Assembly: GCF_003710915.1 (NCBI RefSeq)
Contig: NZ_RHHR01000009.1
Coordinates: forward strand, 124,001-188,000
Source: Brevibacillus invocatus
GTDB taxonomy: Bacteria; Bacillota; Bacilli; Brevibacillales; Brevibacillaceae
Length of the DNA: 64,000 nucleotides
Direction of reading: 5' to 3'
The notes under the pieces were generated by a model. The model ran no database searches. It saw nothing but the letters and a program-made list of their open reading frames with translations, and was not told the DNA's origin. Below, in pieces: positions 37,062-45,919 of the stretch; the stretch's first letter is position 1; each line of letters opens with the position of its first letter. The position numbers and the translations under genes are program-made.

Positions 37062-38702
37062 ATGAAAAAATGGCAGACCAAGGATCAGCTAATCCATCTC
37101 TTGTGCGGGCTAGTCCAAATTCCCAGCGTTACAGGCTCTACAGCGGAAAAGCTCCTGCCCACCTATCTGATCGAGCAGTTGAACACCCTGCCCTATTTCC
37201 AGCGAAACCCCGGTCACGTCCGGGCAATGCCTACAGACGATGGCCGCCACTTCGTCACCGCACTGGTCAAAAAAGAAGGCGCACGGGACACCGTCATTCT
37301 CATCAGCCATTTTGATGTTGTCGACGTAGAGGACTATGGCTCCTGGAAAACGCATGCTTTTGACCCTGAACAGCTTACTTCTCTCTTCCAAGCCCAGCAG
37401 CAAGAGCTGCCTTCTGCCGTACAGCGTGATATGGAGACGGGAAACTGGCTTTTCGGACGCGGTACGATGGATATGAAATGCGGCCTCGCCCTGCACATGT
37501 CGATGGTGGAAAAGGCTTGTGCTGGCGAGTTTGATGGCAATATCCTGCTCTTGACTGTCCCCGACGAAGAAGTCAACTCCGTCGGAATGCGCGCGGCTGT
37601 CCCGGTATTGCTGGAGCTGGCGCAGGAATTTGATTTGCATTACAAGACCGTGCTGAATTCCGAGCCGATGTTCCCCCGTTTCCCCGGCGATCAGAACAAG
37701 TATATCTACACCGGTTCCATCGGCAAAGTTCTCCCCGGCTTTCTGTGCTATGGCAAAGAGACGCATGTTGGCGAGCCATTCGCTGGACTGAACGGAAATC
37801 TCATGGCCTCTCAGCTGACGTGTGAGCTGGAGCTGAACACCGCTTTTTGTGAGATCGTAGACGGTGAAGCTACTGCTCCGCCTACCAATCTGATACAAAA
37901 GGATCTCAAAAAAGAATACTCGGTCCAGATTCCCCATCGCGCGGTCACCCTGTTCAATCTCTTCTTGCTGGAAAAAAAGATGGAGGATGTCGTGGAAAGC
38001 TTGCTGGAAGCAGCCACCAACGCAGCTGAGAAAATCAAGCAGGCATACGCCAAGCAGGCCGATCTGTTTGCACAGAACAGTCCATTCACGCCTCGCCCTC
38101 TGTCTATCCAGGTCATGACCTATGAAGCACTGCATGCCTACGCGCTTCGTACACATGGCGAAGAAAAGGTGGAGCAGATACTGGGCAGCGTTTTAGCCGA
38201 GCGGGGAAGGATGGATGACCGCGACATGACGATTGAGCTGGTGGATCAACTGGCGGCCTTGTGCAAGGAGCTTTCGCCCATGATCATTCTGTTTTTCGCT
38301 CCCCCATTCTACCCGGCCGTTTCTTCGCGCCAGCACCCTGTGACTCAGCGAACGGTTGCAGAAATGGAGGCCTATGCACAAGCTCACCACCAGATCGCGT
38401 TGATCAGGCAAAGCTACTTCGGCGGCATTTCAGACCTGAGCTACGCAGGCTTGCAGTATCCGGCATCCTCCATGCAGCCGCTCATTCACAATATGCCGAT
38501 GTGGGACAAAGGCTACTCCATTCCCATGCAGGCTCTGGAAGCTTTTGATGTGCCTGTCTTGAATCTGGGTCCAGTCGGTCGGGATGCTCATCAATGGACG
38601 GAAAGACTTGATGTGGACTACGCCTTTGGAACATTGCACGAGATGCTTCAGCACTGTATCCATACACTTCTGAAGGAAGCAAAAACCAGCGAGGTTTCTT
38701 AA
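37062..38702 (+). CDS. rocB: M20-family peptidase, RocB-like arginine-utilization protein
   Basis: A 546-residue protein similar in length and motifs to RocB. Metal-binding motifs of M20 peptidases are seen: LISHFDVVD (about residue 90), GRGTMDMKCGLALH (about residue 133) and VPDEEVNSVG (about residue 168). RocB acts in arginine degradation in B. subtilis, but its reaction is not established. The ribosome binding site is weak (GGGGGCCC). Own terminator overlaps its stop codon. Confidence 0.85.
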   Translation: MKKWQTKDQLIHLLCGLVQIPSVTGSTAEKLLPTYLIEQLNTLPYFQRNPGHVRAMPTDDGRHFVTALVKKEGARDTVILISHFDVVDVEDYGSWKTHAFDPEQLTSLFQAQQQELPSAVQRDMETGNWLFGRGTMDMKCGLALHMSMVEKACAGEFDGNILLLTVPDEEVNSVGMRAAVPVLLELAQEFDLHYKTVLNSEPMFPRFPGDQNKYIYTGSIGKVLPGFLCYGKETHVGEPFAGLNGNLMASQLTCELELNTAFCEIVDGEATAPPTNLIQKDLKKEYSVQIPHRAVTLFNLFLLEKKMEDVVESLLEAATNAAEKIKQAYAKQADLFAQNSPFTPRPLSIQVMTYEALHAYALRTHGEEKVEQILGSVLAERGRMDDRDMTIELVDQLAALCKELSPMIILFFAPPFYPAVSSRQHPVTQRTVAEMEAYAQAHHQIALIRQSYFGGISDLSYAGLQYPASSMQPLIHNMPMWDKGYSIPMQALEAFDVPVLNLGPVGRDAHQWTERLDVDYAFGTLHEMLQHCIHTLLKEAKTSEVS

Positions 38703-38715
38703 CCTGCTGGTTTTT
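38681..38715. terminator. Bidirectional terminator at the rocB stop
   Basis: AAAAACCAGC and GCTGGTTTTT form the outer stem with an inner AGGTT/AACCT stem; T-runs on both strands serve rocB and cls. Confidence 0.8.
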
Positions 38716-38734
38716 GCACGCCATTTTCAACTGA

Positions 38735-40183
38735 TTATAATATCGGGGAAAGCAAGCGGGTCAACGACTCTTTGATCCGCATGTGAATCGGTCTGTTCAT
38801 GTATTCCGCCATGGTCAGTTCCTTGGAATTCTCGAGGTCTCGAAGGAAAAGCTCCTCCAGCTGCTCGGCCATCCCCGTATCGTAGAGAAAAGCATTCGTC
38901 TCAAAATTGAGCTTGAAGCTGCGAATATCTACATTGGCTGTTCCGACCGAAGCGATCTGCGTATCCACAACCAGTGTCTTGGCATGCATAAAGCCTTTTT
39001 CATACAGGTAACAGCGTACACCGCTCTTCAGCATTTCCCCCAGATAAGAGTGCGTGGCCCAAAACACCATCTTGGAATCGGGAATACCAGGAACCATCAA
39101 CCGGACATCTACCCCAGACATGGCTGCCATCTTCATCGCTGTCAGGATACTCTCGTCAGGCACGAAGTAAGGGGTCTGTAGGTAAATCTTTTTGCGTGCC
39201 TTGTAGATCATTTTCAGATAAGCATGCTTGATCTGCTGCTTCTCGGAATTCGGACCGCTAGACACGATCTGAACACCTACCCCATTCGCCAGCTCGCCGA
39301 TCACCGGAAAATAGACAGGGGATTCCTGCATCCGCTTTGGCGAAGACAAATTCCAATCCAGGAAAAAGCGAGCTTGCAGCATGTAGACAGCGTTTCCTTG
39401 TATCTGCAAGTGCGTGTCTCGCCAATACCCGAGATACTTGCTCTTGCCCAGGTATTCATCCCCGATGTTGAAACCGCCAATATAGCCGATCTTGCCGTCG
39501 ATGATGGTCAGCTTTCGATGGTTGCGAAAATTAACCCGGAAATTGACAAACGGGATGCTCGACGGGAAAAAAGCGGCTACTTCTCCTCCTGCCGCAACCA
39601 AGGGACGAAAGACGCGCGAGGATAGCGCTGCCGAACCTACAGCATCGTACAGGACGCGCACTTCTACCCCTTGAGCCGCCTTGGCAGCAAGCAATTGCAC
39701 CAGGCGCTTGCCCAATTCGTCATTGCGAAAGATGTAGTACAGCAGGTGAACATGGTGCCGGGCCTTTTCAATATCCTCGAGCATGGTATCAAACAAAGGC
39801 TCCCCTTCAGCAAAAACCTGTACGGCATTGTCCTGAGTGTAATAAGCCCCGTCGCTGACAACATTCATATAGATCATGTCCCGATGCCGTTCCATTGCCG
39901 GGTCATGAACCGGAAAATCGCCACTCTCCAAAAGCAGCTTCTGCTTGTCTACTGCCGCTCGAAAATGGGAAAACTCGCCTTCCTGCAGCCGATACAGCTT
40001 CTTTTTGCTCAGCTTATGTCCCAATATCAAATACACAATAAACCCGACGCCCGGCAAAAACAGAAGAACAATCAGCCAAGCCCAGGTAGCCGCGATATTG
40101 CGTCGCTCCATAAAAATTAAAACTGCAGCCAAGATCAGATTGACTACAGAAATGATAGCAAAGACTTGCTCCAGCAAATGCAT
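38735..40183 (-). CDS. cls: Cardiolipin synthase
   Basis: A 482-residue membrane enzyme joining two phosphatidylglycerols to cardiolipin. Two N-terminal membrane helices (residues 6-60) precede two phospholipase D motifs, HRKLTIIDGKIGYIGG (about residue 220) and HAKTLVVDTQIASVGTAN (about residue 400), both with intact His-Lys-Asp. The ATG at 40183 gives the normal start (MHLLEQVFAI); an upstream extension is open but unlikely. Confidence 0.93.
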   Translation of the reverse strand: MHLLEQVFAIISVVNLILAAVLIFMERRNIAATWAWLIVLLFLPGVGFIVYLILGHKLSKKKLYRLQEGEFSHFRAAVDKQKLLLESGDFPVHDPAMERHRDMIYMNVVSDGAYYTQDNAVQVFAEGEPLFDTMLEDIEKARHHVHLLYYIFRNDELGKRLVQLLAAKAAQGVEVRVLYDAVGSAALSSRVFRPLVAAGGEVAAFFPSSIPFVNFRVNFRNHRKLTIIDGKIGYIGGFNIGDEYLGKSKYLGYWRDTHLQIQGNAVYMLQARFFLDWNLSSPKRMQESPVYFPVIGELANGVGVQIVSSGPNSEKQQIKHAYLKMIYKARKKIYLQTPYFVPDESILTAMKMAAMSGVDVRLMVPGIPDSKMVFWATHSYLGEMLKSGVRCYLYEKGFMHAKTLVVDTQIASVGTANVDIRSFKLNFETNAFLYDTGMAEQLEELFLRDLENSKELTMAEYMNRPIHMRIKESLTRLLSPIL

Positions 40184-40313
40184 CACACCACATCCGAGTT
40201 TTGTTTCTATTATTTTACACGAAACGCAAGAGGGAATCATCTCACCTCTTCCCCGTACGTTAAGAAAACGTCTAATTAGTCCTTATCCAAGCAGGAGCCA
40301 CCGTGTTTTCACG

Positions 40314-40339
40314 AAAAAAACCCGGTCTGTGAACCAGGC
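40314..40339 (-). terminator. Terminator of the M29-like gene
   Basis: On the minus strand CCTGGT-TCACAG-ACCGGG is followed by seven T, 12 bases beyond the stop codon. Confidence 0.7.
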
Positions 40340-40350
40340 TTTTAACACCA

Positions 40351-41304
40351 TTACTGGTATGGCAGGTCGATAAGCTGACCCTTTTTCATAATCAATCGGT
40401 CATCCAAATAAACGTCTGGCGCTTTCACCACGAGATCGATGTGTACGCCTGCTGCAATCGTTCCGCCAAAAGTGTTGTTGCTGCCAAACGCCACATGAAT
40501 GGTCCCGTACACCTTTTCGTCCTCCAGAACAACACCCGTGATTCTGGCCTTGTCATTGGTTCCGATCCCGAATTCACCGAGGTGCCTGCCATCCTGCTCA
40601 CCCAGTATGTGCAGCAAGCGTTCACCCGATTCTCCTTCTGTCCCGGTAATCCGACCGTTTTGTATGGTTAACAAAAGGGGTGTATCTATTTTTCCGATGC
40701 CGGAGATGGAGCCATCGACTACGATCTGACCCTCTGCCGTCCCTTCCACGGGTGCAATGTACGCTTCACCGGAAGGAAGGTTGCCAGACTCGCCCGGATT
40801 GACATACATGCCCGTGCTGGGTACTCCTTTTCGATCCGCGATGGAGAAGGTCAAGCTCTTGCCCTCTTTCTCGATCCGTACGCTGCTCGCTGCACTCAGG
40901 AGCTCCGTCACCTTTTCTGTCAAACTTCTCACCTGGACATAGTCTGCCGTAATGGCTCCCTCAAGAAACATATCAGCGGTAATACTCGGCATGGTGGCCA
41001 ATCTGGCTCCATTCGCCGCAGCTTCCTTGCGCGCTTTGGTATGGGTCAAGGAATGCTCGGTCACACATACGACCACTGCGGAGCTTTTCATGGCCTCCGC
41101 AATAGCCTTTGGCGGCTCCTGCCCTGATTTTTCCCGCTTCTGCATCACCATCAAGACGGCTTCGGCACCAAGCTGTCTGCCCGCTTCCCACAGTGCCTCT
41201 CCCAATTCCCGCTTCACATCGTCTGCCACTACCAAAAAGGTCTCTCCTGCTTGCAATGCCATGCATTGGGTCAAGATTCGCTTGCTGGTCTCGATCAAGT
41301 TCAT
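40351..41304 (-). CDS. M29-like aminopeptidase family protein, 317 aa
   Basis: A shorter relative of the aminopeptidase at 735-1847. It keeps the family metal-site pattern: GEFGIG (Glu, about residue 240), TIHVAFG (His, about residue 272) and GVHIDLVV (His and Asp, about residue 288). The N-terminal half is an alpha-beta domain. This short group also includes ring-cleaving dioxygenase-like proteins, so peptidase activity is not assured. It lies directly after the eut cluster but behind a terminator, with its own AAAGGAG. Confidence 0.8.
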   Translation of the reverse strand: MNLIETSKRILTQCMALQAGETFLVVADDVKRELGEALWEAGRQLGAEAVLMVMQKREKSGQEPPKAIAEAMKSSAVVVCVTEHSLTHTKARKEAAANGARLATMPSITADMFLEGAITADYVQVRSLTEKVTELLSAASSVRIEKEGKSLTFSIADRKGVPSTGMYVNPGESGNLPSGEAYIAPVEGTAEGQIVVDGSISGIGKIDTPLLLTIQNGRITGTEGESGERLLHILGEQDGRHLGEFGIGTNDKARITGVVLEDEKVYGTIHVAFGSNNTFGGTIAAGVHIDLVVKAPDVYLDDRLIMKKGQLIDLPYQ

Positions 41305-41393
41305 TGGATATTCTCCTTTGTCACGTCATTTCCAGAACAATCCTACCGCAATCTTTCCCCTTCATTTTACTCTGGGAACATAGGACGGACAAT

Positions 41394-41433
41394 GAAAACA
41401 ACGAAACCGCCCAGACCTGCATGGACGGTTTCC
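41394..41433 (-). terminator. Probable terminator of the eut cluster
   Basis: On the minus strand GAAACCGTCC...GGGCGGTTTC is followed by GTTGTTTTC. The T-run is imperfect. Confidence 0.55.
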
Positions 41434-41440
41434 TATTGAA

Positions 41441-42334
41441 TTATAAGACCAGCTTTACTCCGCTCGCTTTTTGCTCCAGCATTTTGCTCAGGATCGTGCC
41501 GATGTGAGCACCTGCCTCGATCGGGGAAGTGCCCTGTCGATGAATATTGGAGATGACGGTACGTTCTGACTCTACCATTCCCTTGCGTGGACGATAGCAC
41601 ATGTACGCACTCATCGAATGAGCGGTCACCAGGCCCGGTCGCTCACCGATCAGGAGCACCAGCACCTCGGGCTGCAGCAGTTCTCCAATATGGTCCATGC
41701 TGGCTACCCTGCCACCTTTTACAAAGAATGATGTTCCGCATGTAAGCCCGTAGCTTTTCAGGGAATCCATCAAGGATGGGAGAACGTCGCGCAAATTGGC
41801 GTCGACAGCACTGGCGCTCAGCCCATCCGATACCACGATCTGCACCTGTGGTCTCTTTTGGCAGCGTTCCTGCAACAGGCGCACGCCTTCATCATTCAGG
41901 ATGCGCCCCATATCCGGACGCTTCAAATAATTTTCCGTATTGTCGTACTGCGTCTCCACCGTAAAAAGGGAAAACTCATCGAGCAAAGGCTGACTGACCT
42001 CGCCATACACGGCGTCCACAGCAGCCGCGTGATCACGCCTTAGCTGAAGCATGGTTTTCGTCAACGGCCTGACACCCGTACGCCACACCCCGATACGCGC
42101 AGGGGTGCTGTCCAACAGCTCCACAAGACCCTCCTGCCATTTAGGATGGGGAACTTGGGCCATTCTCACAGGTTCTTCCGCTACAACAGGCTGCTCCTCA
42201 CCGGCTGTCTCGTGAGCCGCTGCTTCGTCATGCTTCTGCTCTTTTGGATGACCGGTTTGCCGGGCCATTTCAGTGAGCTTTTTCTGCAGTTCAGCCACTA
42301 CCTTGTCTACCAGCATATCCAGTTGCTGTTCCAT
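41441..42334 (-). CDS. eutC: Ethanolamine ammonia-lyase small subunit
   Basis: A 297-residue subunit of the B12-dependent lyase that turns ethanolamine into acetaldehyde and ammonia. B12-site segments are VSDGLSASAVDANL (about residue 168) and IGERPGLVTAHSMSAY (about residue 225). The first 20 residues (LDMLVDKVVAELQKKL) form an amphipathic helix, followed by an acidic linker: the typical form of a microcompartment encapsulation peptide. Starts 19 bases after eutB. Confidence 0.95.
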   Translation of the reverse strand: MEQQLDMLVDKVVAELQKKLTEMARQTGHPKEQKHDEAAAHETAGEEQPVVAEEPVRMAQVPHPKWQEGLVELLDSTPARIGVWRTGVRPLTKTMLQLRRDHAAAVDAVYGEVSQPLLDEFSLFTVETQYDNTENYLKRPDMGRILNDEGVRLLQERCQKRPQVQIVVSDGLSASAVDANLRDVLPSLMDSLKSYGLTCGTSFFVKGGRVASMDHIGELLQPEVLVLLIGERPGLVTAHSMSAYMCYRPRKGMVESERTVISNIHRQGTSPIEAGAHIGTILSKMLEQKASGVKLVL

Positions 42335-42353
42335 CCTGGTTCACCTCCCCCTC

Positions 42354-43715
42354 TTACATGAAGATCGTCGGATCGCCTGCGATCGCGGTCAGCTTGCCAT
42401 TTTCCATGATCCCCATCTTCTCCAGCCACTTTTCAAAGGCAGGGGCCGGACGTAAGCCGAGCACTTCACGAAAAGCAGCAATGTCGTGGAAGCTCGTCGA
42501 CTGATAGTTGAGCATGACATCATCGGCCATCGCTACTCCGATGACGAAATTGACCCCTGCTGCTGAGAGCAGCACACCCAGATTGTCCATGTCATTTTGG
42601 TCTACCTTCATGTGGTTGGTGTAGCAAACATCGCATCCCATCGGCAAGCCGTGCATTTTGCCCATGTAATGGTCCTCCAGACCAGCGCGGATGACCTGTC
42701 TGCTGTCGTACAAGTACTCGGGACCGATAAAGCCGACTACCGTATTGACGATGAACGGCTTGTATTTTCTGGCCAATCCGTAGCAACGCGATTCCATCGT
42801 CAGCTGATCGACCCCAAAATGCGCCTCTGCTGAAAGCTCCGAGCCTTGCCCGGTCTCAAAGTACCAGTAGTTCGGCCCTGTCGCCGTCCCTTCCTTGCGA
42901 ATCAGCTCGTCGGCTTCATCCAGCAGGGCGACATCGATGCCAAATGCGCGATTTCCCTCTTCACTTCCGGCCAGGCTTTGGAAGATCAGATCGGCTGGAG
43001 CTCCCTGCCGAATCGCCCTCATCTGGGTCGTGACATGAGCCAGTACACAATTTTGTGTAGGGATGTCCCATTTGTTCATCACTTCTTTGGTCATCAGCAG
43101 AATGTCCTTCACGCTATCTGCGGTGTCGATGACAGGATTGATGCCGATCACTGCGTCACCACTTCCGTAGCTCAGCCCCTCGTAGATCGCTGCTTTAATG
43201 CCCTGGACATTGTCTGCCGGGTGGTTGGGCTGGACCCTTGCCGCCAGTACACCCGCCTGACCGATTGCGATGTTGCAATGCGAGATGTTGCGAATCTTCG
43301 CAGCAGCTGTGACCAGATCGAGATTGCTCATCAGCTTGGCACTTGCCGCAATCATCTCACTGCTCAGCCCGCGGCTGATTCGCTTGAGCTCGCTATCGCC
43401 AGCACGATGACTCAAAATATATTCACGCAGCTCGGCTACACTCCAGTTTTTGACTTCCTGGTAAATCTTTTCGTTGATACCCGCTTCAATCACCCGAGAT
43501 ACCTCGTCTTCTTCTGCCGGCACTAGCGGGTGGTTGCGAATATCGGCCAAAGTCAGATCTGCCAGCACCTGCTTGGCGGCCACTCGTTCGCGGGAGTCCG
43601 CAGCCGCAATACCCGCCAGCTGATCGCCAGACTTCTCTTCATTCGCTTTGGCAAAGACCTCCTTCAGATCGCGGAACTGATAGGTTTGACCCAGCACTGT
43701 CGTTTTCAAGTTCAT
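42354..43715 (-). CDS. eutB: Ethanolamine ammonia-lyase large subunit
   Basis: A 453-residue TIM-barrel catalytic subunit. Near-identical family blocks include MNLKTTVLGQTYQFRDLKEV at the start, CVLAHVTTQMRAIRQGAPADL, YFETGQGSELSAEAHFG and FIGPEYLYDSRQVIRAGLED. The ATG at 43715 matches the usual EutB start; another ATG three codons upstream is closer to the ribosome binding site AAAGGAGG, so the start is uncertain by three residues. Confidence 0.96.
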   Translation of the reverse strand: MNLKTTVLGQTYQFRDLKEVFAKANEEKSGDQLAGIAAADSRERVAAKQVLADLTLADIRNHPLVPAEEDEVSRVIEAGINEKIYQEVKNWSVAELREYILSHRAGDSELKRISRGLSSEMIAASAKLMSNLDLVTAAAKIRNISHCNIAIGQAGVLAARVQPNHPADNVQGIKAAIYEGLSYGSGDAVIGINPVIDTADSVKDILLMTKEVMNKWDIPTQNCVLAHVTTQMRAIRQGAPADLIFQSLAGSEEGNRAFGIDVALLDEADELIRKEGTATGPNYWYFETGQGSELSAEAHFGVDQLTMESRCYGLARKYKPFIVNTVVGFIGPEYLYDSRQVIRAGLEDHYMGKMHGLPMGCDVCYTNHMKVDQNDMDNLGVLLSAAGVNFVIGVAMADDVMLNYQSTSFHDIAAFREVLGLRPAPAFEKWLEKMGIMENGKLTAIAGDPTIFM

Positions 43716-43733
43716 GTCATCCACCCCTCCTTT

Positions 43734-45194
43734 TTACGCCTGTTCATCGAATGCAAGCGTTTTTACGACAACGGGAATGATCGTCCCGGATATCGGTTCA
43801 CCCAAATCAATGTAATCACCATATTCCACACGTACTTGATCAATACAGATAATCTCAGGCACTCCCTTGCACCGCAGTGACAGCGCCTGCCCCAAAGCCT
43901 TGGCCATATCCGTTTCACAGACGACGACCATCGTCCTGCTCCTGGGGAAAATCGTTGTATATTGTTCAGAGAGCTCCTGCGACAAGAGCTGCAGCCAAGC
44001 ATAGGAGCAGTAGCCGATGCCTGACAGGGCAAGCGCAAAGGGGATGCCACCTGACTCCCCAAACAGACGCTGTCCCAGCTCGTACACGTTCCTCACTTCC
44101 TGACCCAGTCGCAGCGGCTCATTCATATGCTCTTGGGTCAATTCCAGCTTTAAGATCGGGATGTTTTTGATCGGTAAAAGCTCAGGCTTGATATGCACCG
44201 TGGAGCCGCTAATCTCCGTGCTCTGCATCCCTGCTCCGATAACAGTCGCCCGCACTGTCTGCTCCGGCTCTGTCCAGCGAAACGCAACCTTCCCCTGCTC
44301 CCTTTCGTGCCGCAGCATTTGACCCAGCAGGGGGCCAAAATCACCGTATCGACTCACTTCTGCTATATTTTCTACCTGCGGAGTACGCATCAACTCGCCA
44401 ACCCCGCCTGAGATGGACAGCTCCTCAATCGGGAGTACCTCTTGCAGATGCCCTCCTGTTACGAGCAACCCGGATACTTTCCTCTCTTTGCCACTGAGAT
44501 AATCCAGCATGCTCCGTCCCATCTGTCGGGCTACTTCCTCGATTTGCGTAAAGGTGACGGTCTGACCTATCTGCACATACAAATTTTTCGCTGCAAGCCA
44601 CGAGCCGATATGGGGAGAAACATACTGAATTCTCCCCTGCTCATCGAGCCGTATCAAGCGGCCCCCGACGTGAAACGTAACTGTTGCAATCGCCCTTCCC
44701 CTGTAAAAGAAAGCGGCGTTTGCGGTCCCTCCACCGATATCTACATTGACGATATTGCCTTGAATGGATTGGGAACGCTTTTGTGCTCCTGCTCCTTTTC
44801 CAGCCAAAACGCCTTCGAGGTCAGCTCCCGCTGTCGCGACAACAAAATCACCCGATCGTTCAGCCAGCAGGTGCAAAATATGCTGCGCGTTCTTTTTACT
44901 CGCTGTTTCACCCGTAATGATCACTGCTCCCGACTTGATCTCGGACAGGCTGATCTCGGCCTTTTTATACTCATCCCTCAAAATGGCTCCGATCCTCTCT
45001 GCATCAACCTCATCTGCCCCAAGGAGAGGGGTGGCATGGACTGGACTGGCATAGAGCAGCTGCCTTTCCACGATCTGAAAGCGCGGCAACGAAAAGGTAC
45101 TGGACATGCGTCCCAGCCTCAGCCTGCTGACGATCATTTTGGTCGTACTGGTTCCCACGTCAATTCCGACGCTTTTAATCCATTGCTCCTCCAT
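43734..45194 (-). CDS. eutA: Ethanolamine ammonia-lyase reactivating factor
   Basis: A 486-residue ASKHA-fold ATPase that exchanges damaged cobalamin on EutBC. Phosphate-binding loops are VGIDVGTSTTKMIVS near the N-terminus and NVDIGGGTANAAFF (about residue 145). AAGGAGG precedes the ATG at 45194. It is the first gene after the second antitermination site, so eutABC forms a separately controlled segment. Confidence 0.93.
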   Translation of the reverse strand: MEEQWIKSVGIDVGTSTTKMIVSRLRLGRMSSTFSLPRFQIVERQLLYASPVHATPLLGADEVDAERIGAILRDEYKKAEISLSEIKSGAVIITGETASKKNAQHILHLLAERSGDFVVATAGADLEGVLAGKGAGAQKRSQSIQGNIVNVDIGGGTANAAFFYRGRAIATVTFHVGGRLIRLDEQGRIQYVSPHIGSWLAAKNLYVQIGQTVTFTQIEEVARQMGRSMLDYLSGKERKVSGLLVTGGHLQEVLPIEELSISGGVGELMRTPQVENIAEVSRYGDFGPLLGQMLRHEREQGKVAFRWTEPEQTVRATVIGAGMQSTEISGSTVHIKPELLPIKNIPILKLELTQEHMNEPLRLGQEVRNVYELGQRLFGESGGIPFALALSGIGYCSYAWLQLLSQELSEQYTTIFPRSRTMVVVCETDMAKALGQALSLRCKGVPEIICIDQVRVEYGDYIDLGEPISGTIIPVVVKTLAFDEQA

Positions 45195-45230
45195 AGCCCC
45201 CTCCTTGAAGCTGTGACCTTCAGAAATACG

Positions 45231-45307
45231 AAAAGATGCCTGAACAACCGAATACACGCGCATTCGGAATCGTTCAAGCACCTTTGCCTGGGTTGCTGTT
45301 CACTTGT
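45231..45307 (-). promoter_or_regulatory. Candidate EutV antiterminator site and terminator before eutABC
   Basis: On the minus strand ACAAGTGAACA, then AGGC-AAAGGT-GCTT (hexanucleotide loop with A first and G fourth), whose 3' arm overlaps the start of a terminator stem (TGCTTGAAC...GTTCAGGCA, then TCTTTT). The same ACAAGTGAACA and GGC-AAAGGT-GC elements occur before eutL. ANTAR regulators such as EutV bind such hairpins and block the overlapping terminator. Confidence 0.7.
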
Positions 45308-45328
45308 CGCTCTCACTTGCCTTGTGTT

Positions 45329-45919
45329 CTAAGCGAGAGGCTCTATCTTGTGCTCACCTGCCAATATTTCCTGGGCAAGCTTTACCAGCGGCACGCGTCG
45401 TTGCATGCTTACTTGCTGCATCCAGCGGTAGGCAGCGCCTTCTTCCAGCGAAAGGCTTCCCATCAGCTTTCCTTTTGCCTTTTCTACGGCTTTGCGATCC
45501 TCGATTTTTTGCTTTAGCTCGTCAATATCCCGTTTGAGCGCCACTTCCTTTTCCTTCTGGCTGAGCGCGATCTCCACTGCAGGTATCAAGTCCTCCTCCG
45601 AGATCGGCTTCACCAGATAAGCGGTCACCCCCGCCTTGCGTGCATCCTGGATCAGCTCCTTCTGACTGTACGCCGTCAGCAGGAGAATCGAGCTGTCCGA
45701 AAAGGAGCGGATGATTTGGCTGGCCTTGACGCCATTTAGTATGGGCATTTTCACATCCATGATGATCAAGTCAGGCTTGTGGCGATGAGCCAACGAAACT
45801 GCCTCTTCGCCATTTTTGGCCTCCGCGACAACCAGATATCCCTCGTTTTCCAGCATCTCGCGCAAATCCATGCGAATGATGGGTTCATCATCCACTACGA
45901 TAATCTTGGGCTGTGTCAT
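45329..45919 (-). CDS. eutV: ANTAR-domain response regulator EutV
   Basis: A 196-residue antitermination protein: a receiver domain (residues 1-120) with acidic pocket VVDDEP and phospho-acceptor DLIIMDVKMP, a coiled-coil linker, and an ANTAR RNA-binding domain (AVEKAKGKLMGSLSLEEGAA, about residue 145). Phosphorylated by EutW when ethanolamine is present, it binds leader RNA hairpins. ATG at 45919 is chosen since GGAGG lies 7 bases upstream; the gene overlaps eutW by 32 bases. Confidence 0.93.
   Translation of the reverse strand: MTQPKIIVVDDEPIIRMDLREMLENEGYLVVAEAKNGEEAVSLAHRHKPDLIIMDVKMPILNGVKASQIIRSFSDSSILLLTAYSQKELIQDARKAGVTAYLVKPISEEDLIPAVEIALSQKEKEVALKRDIDELKQKIEDRKAVEKAKGKLMGSLSLEEGAAYRWMQQVSMQRRVPLVKLAQEILAGEHKIEPLA

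Noticed and set aside
40351-41304. M29-like gene as a true member of the eut operon
   Set aside because: A terminator separates it from eutC and it has its own strong ribosome binding site; proximity alone is not enough.
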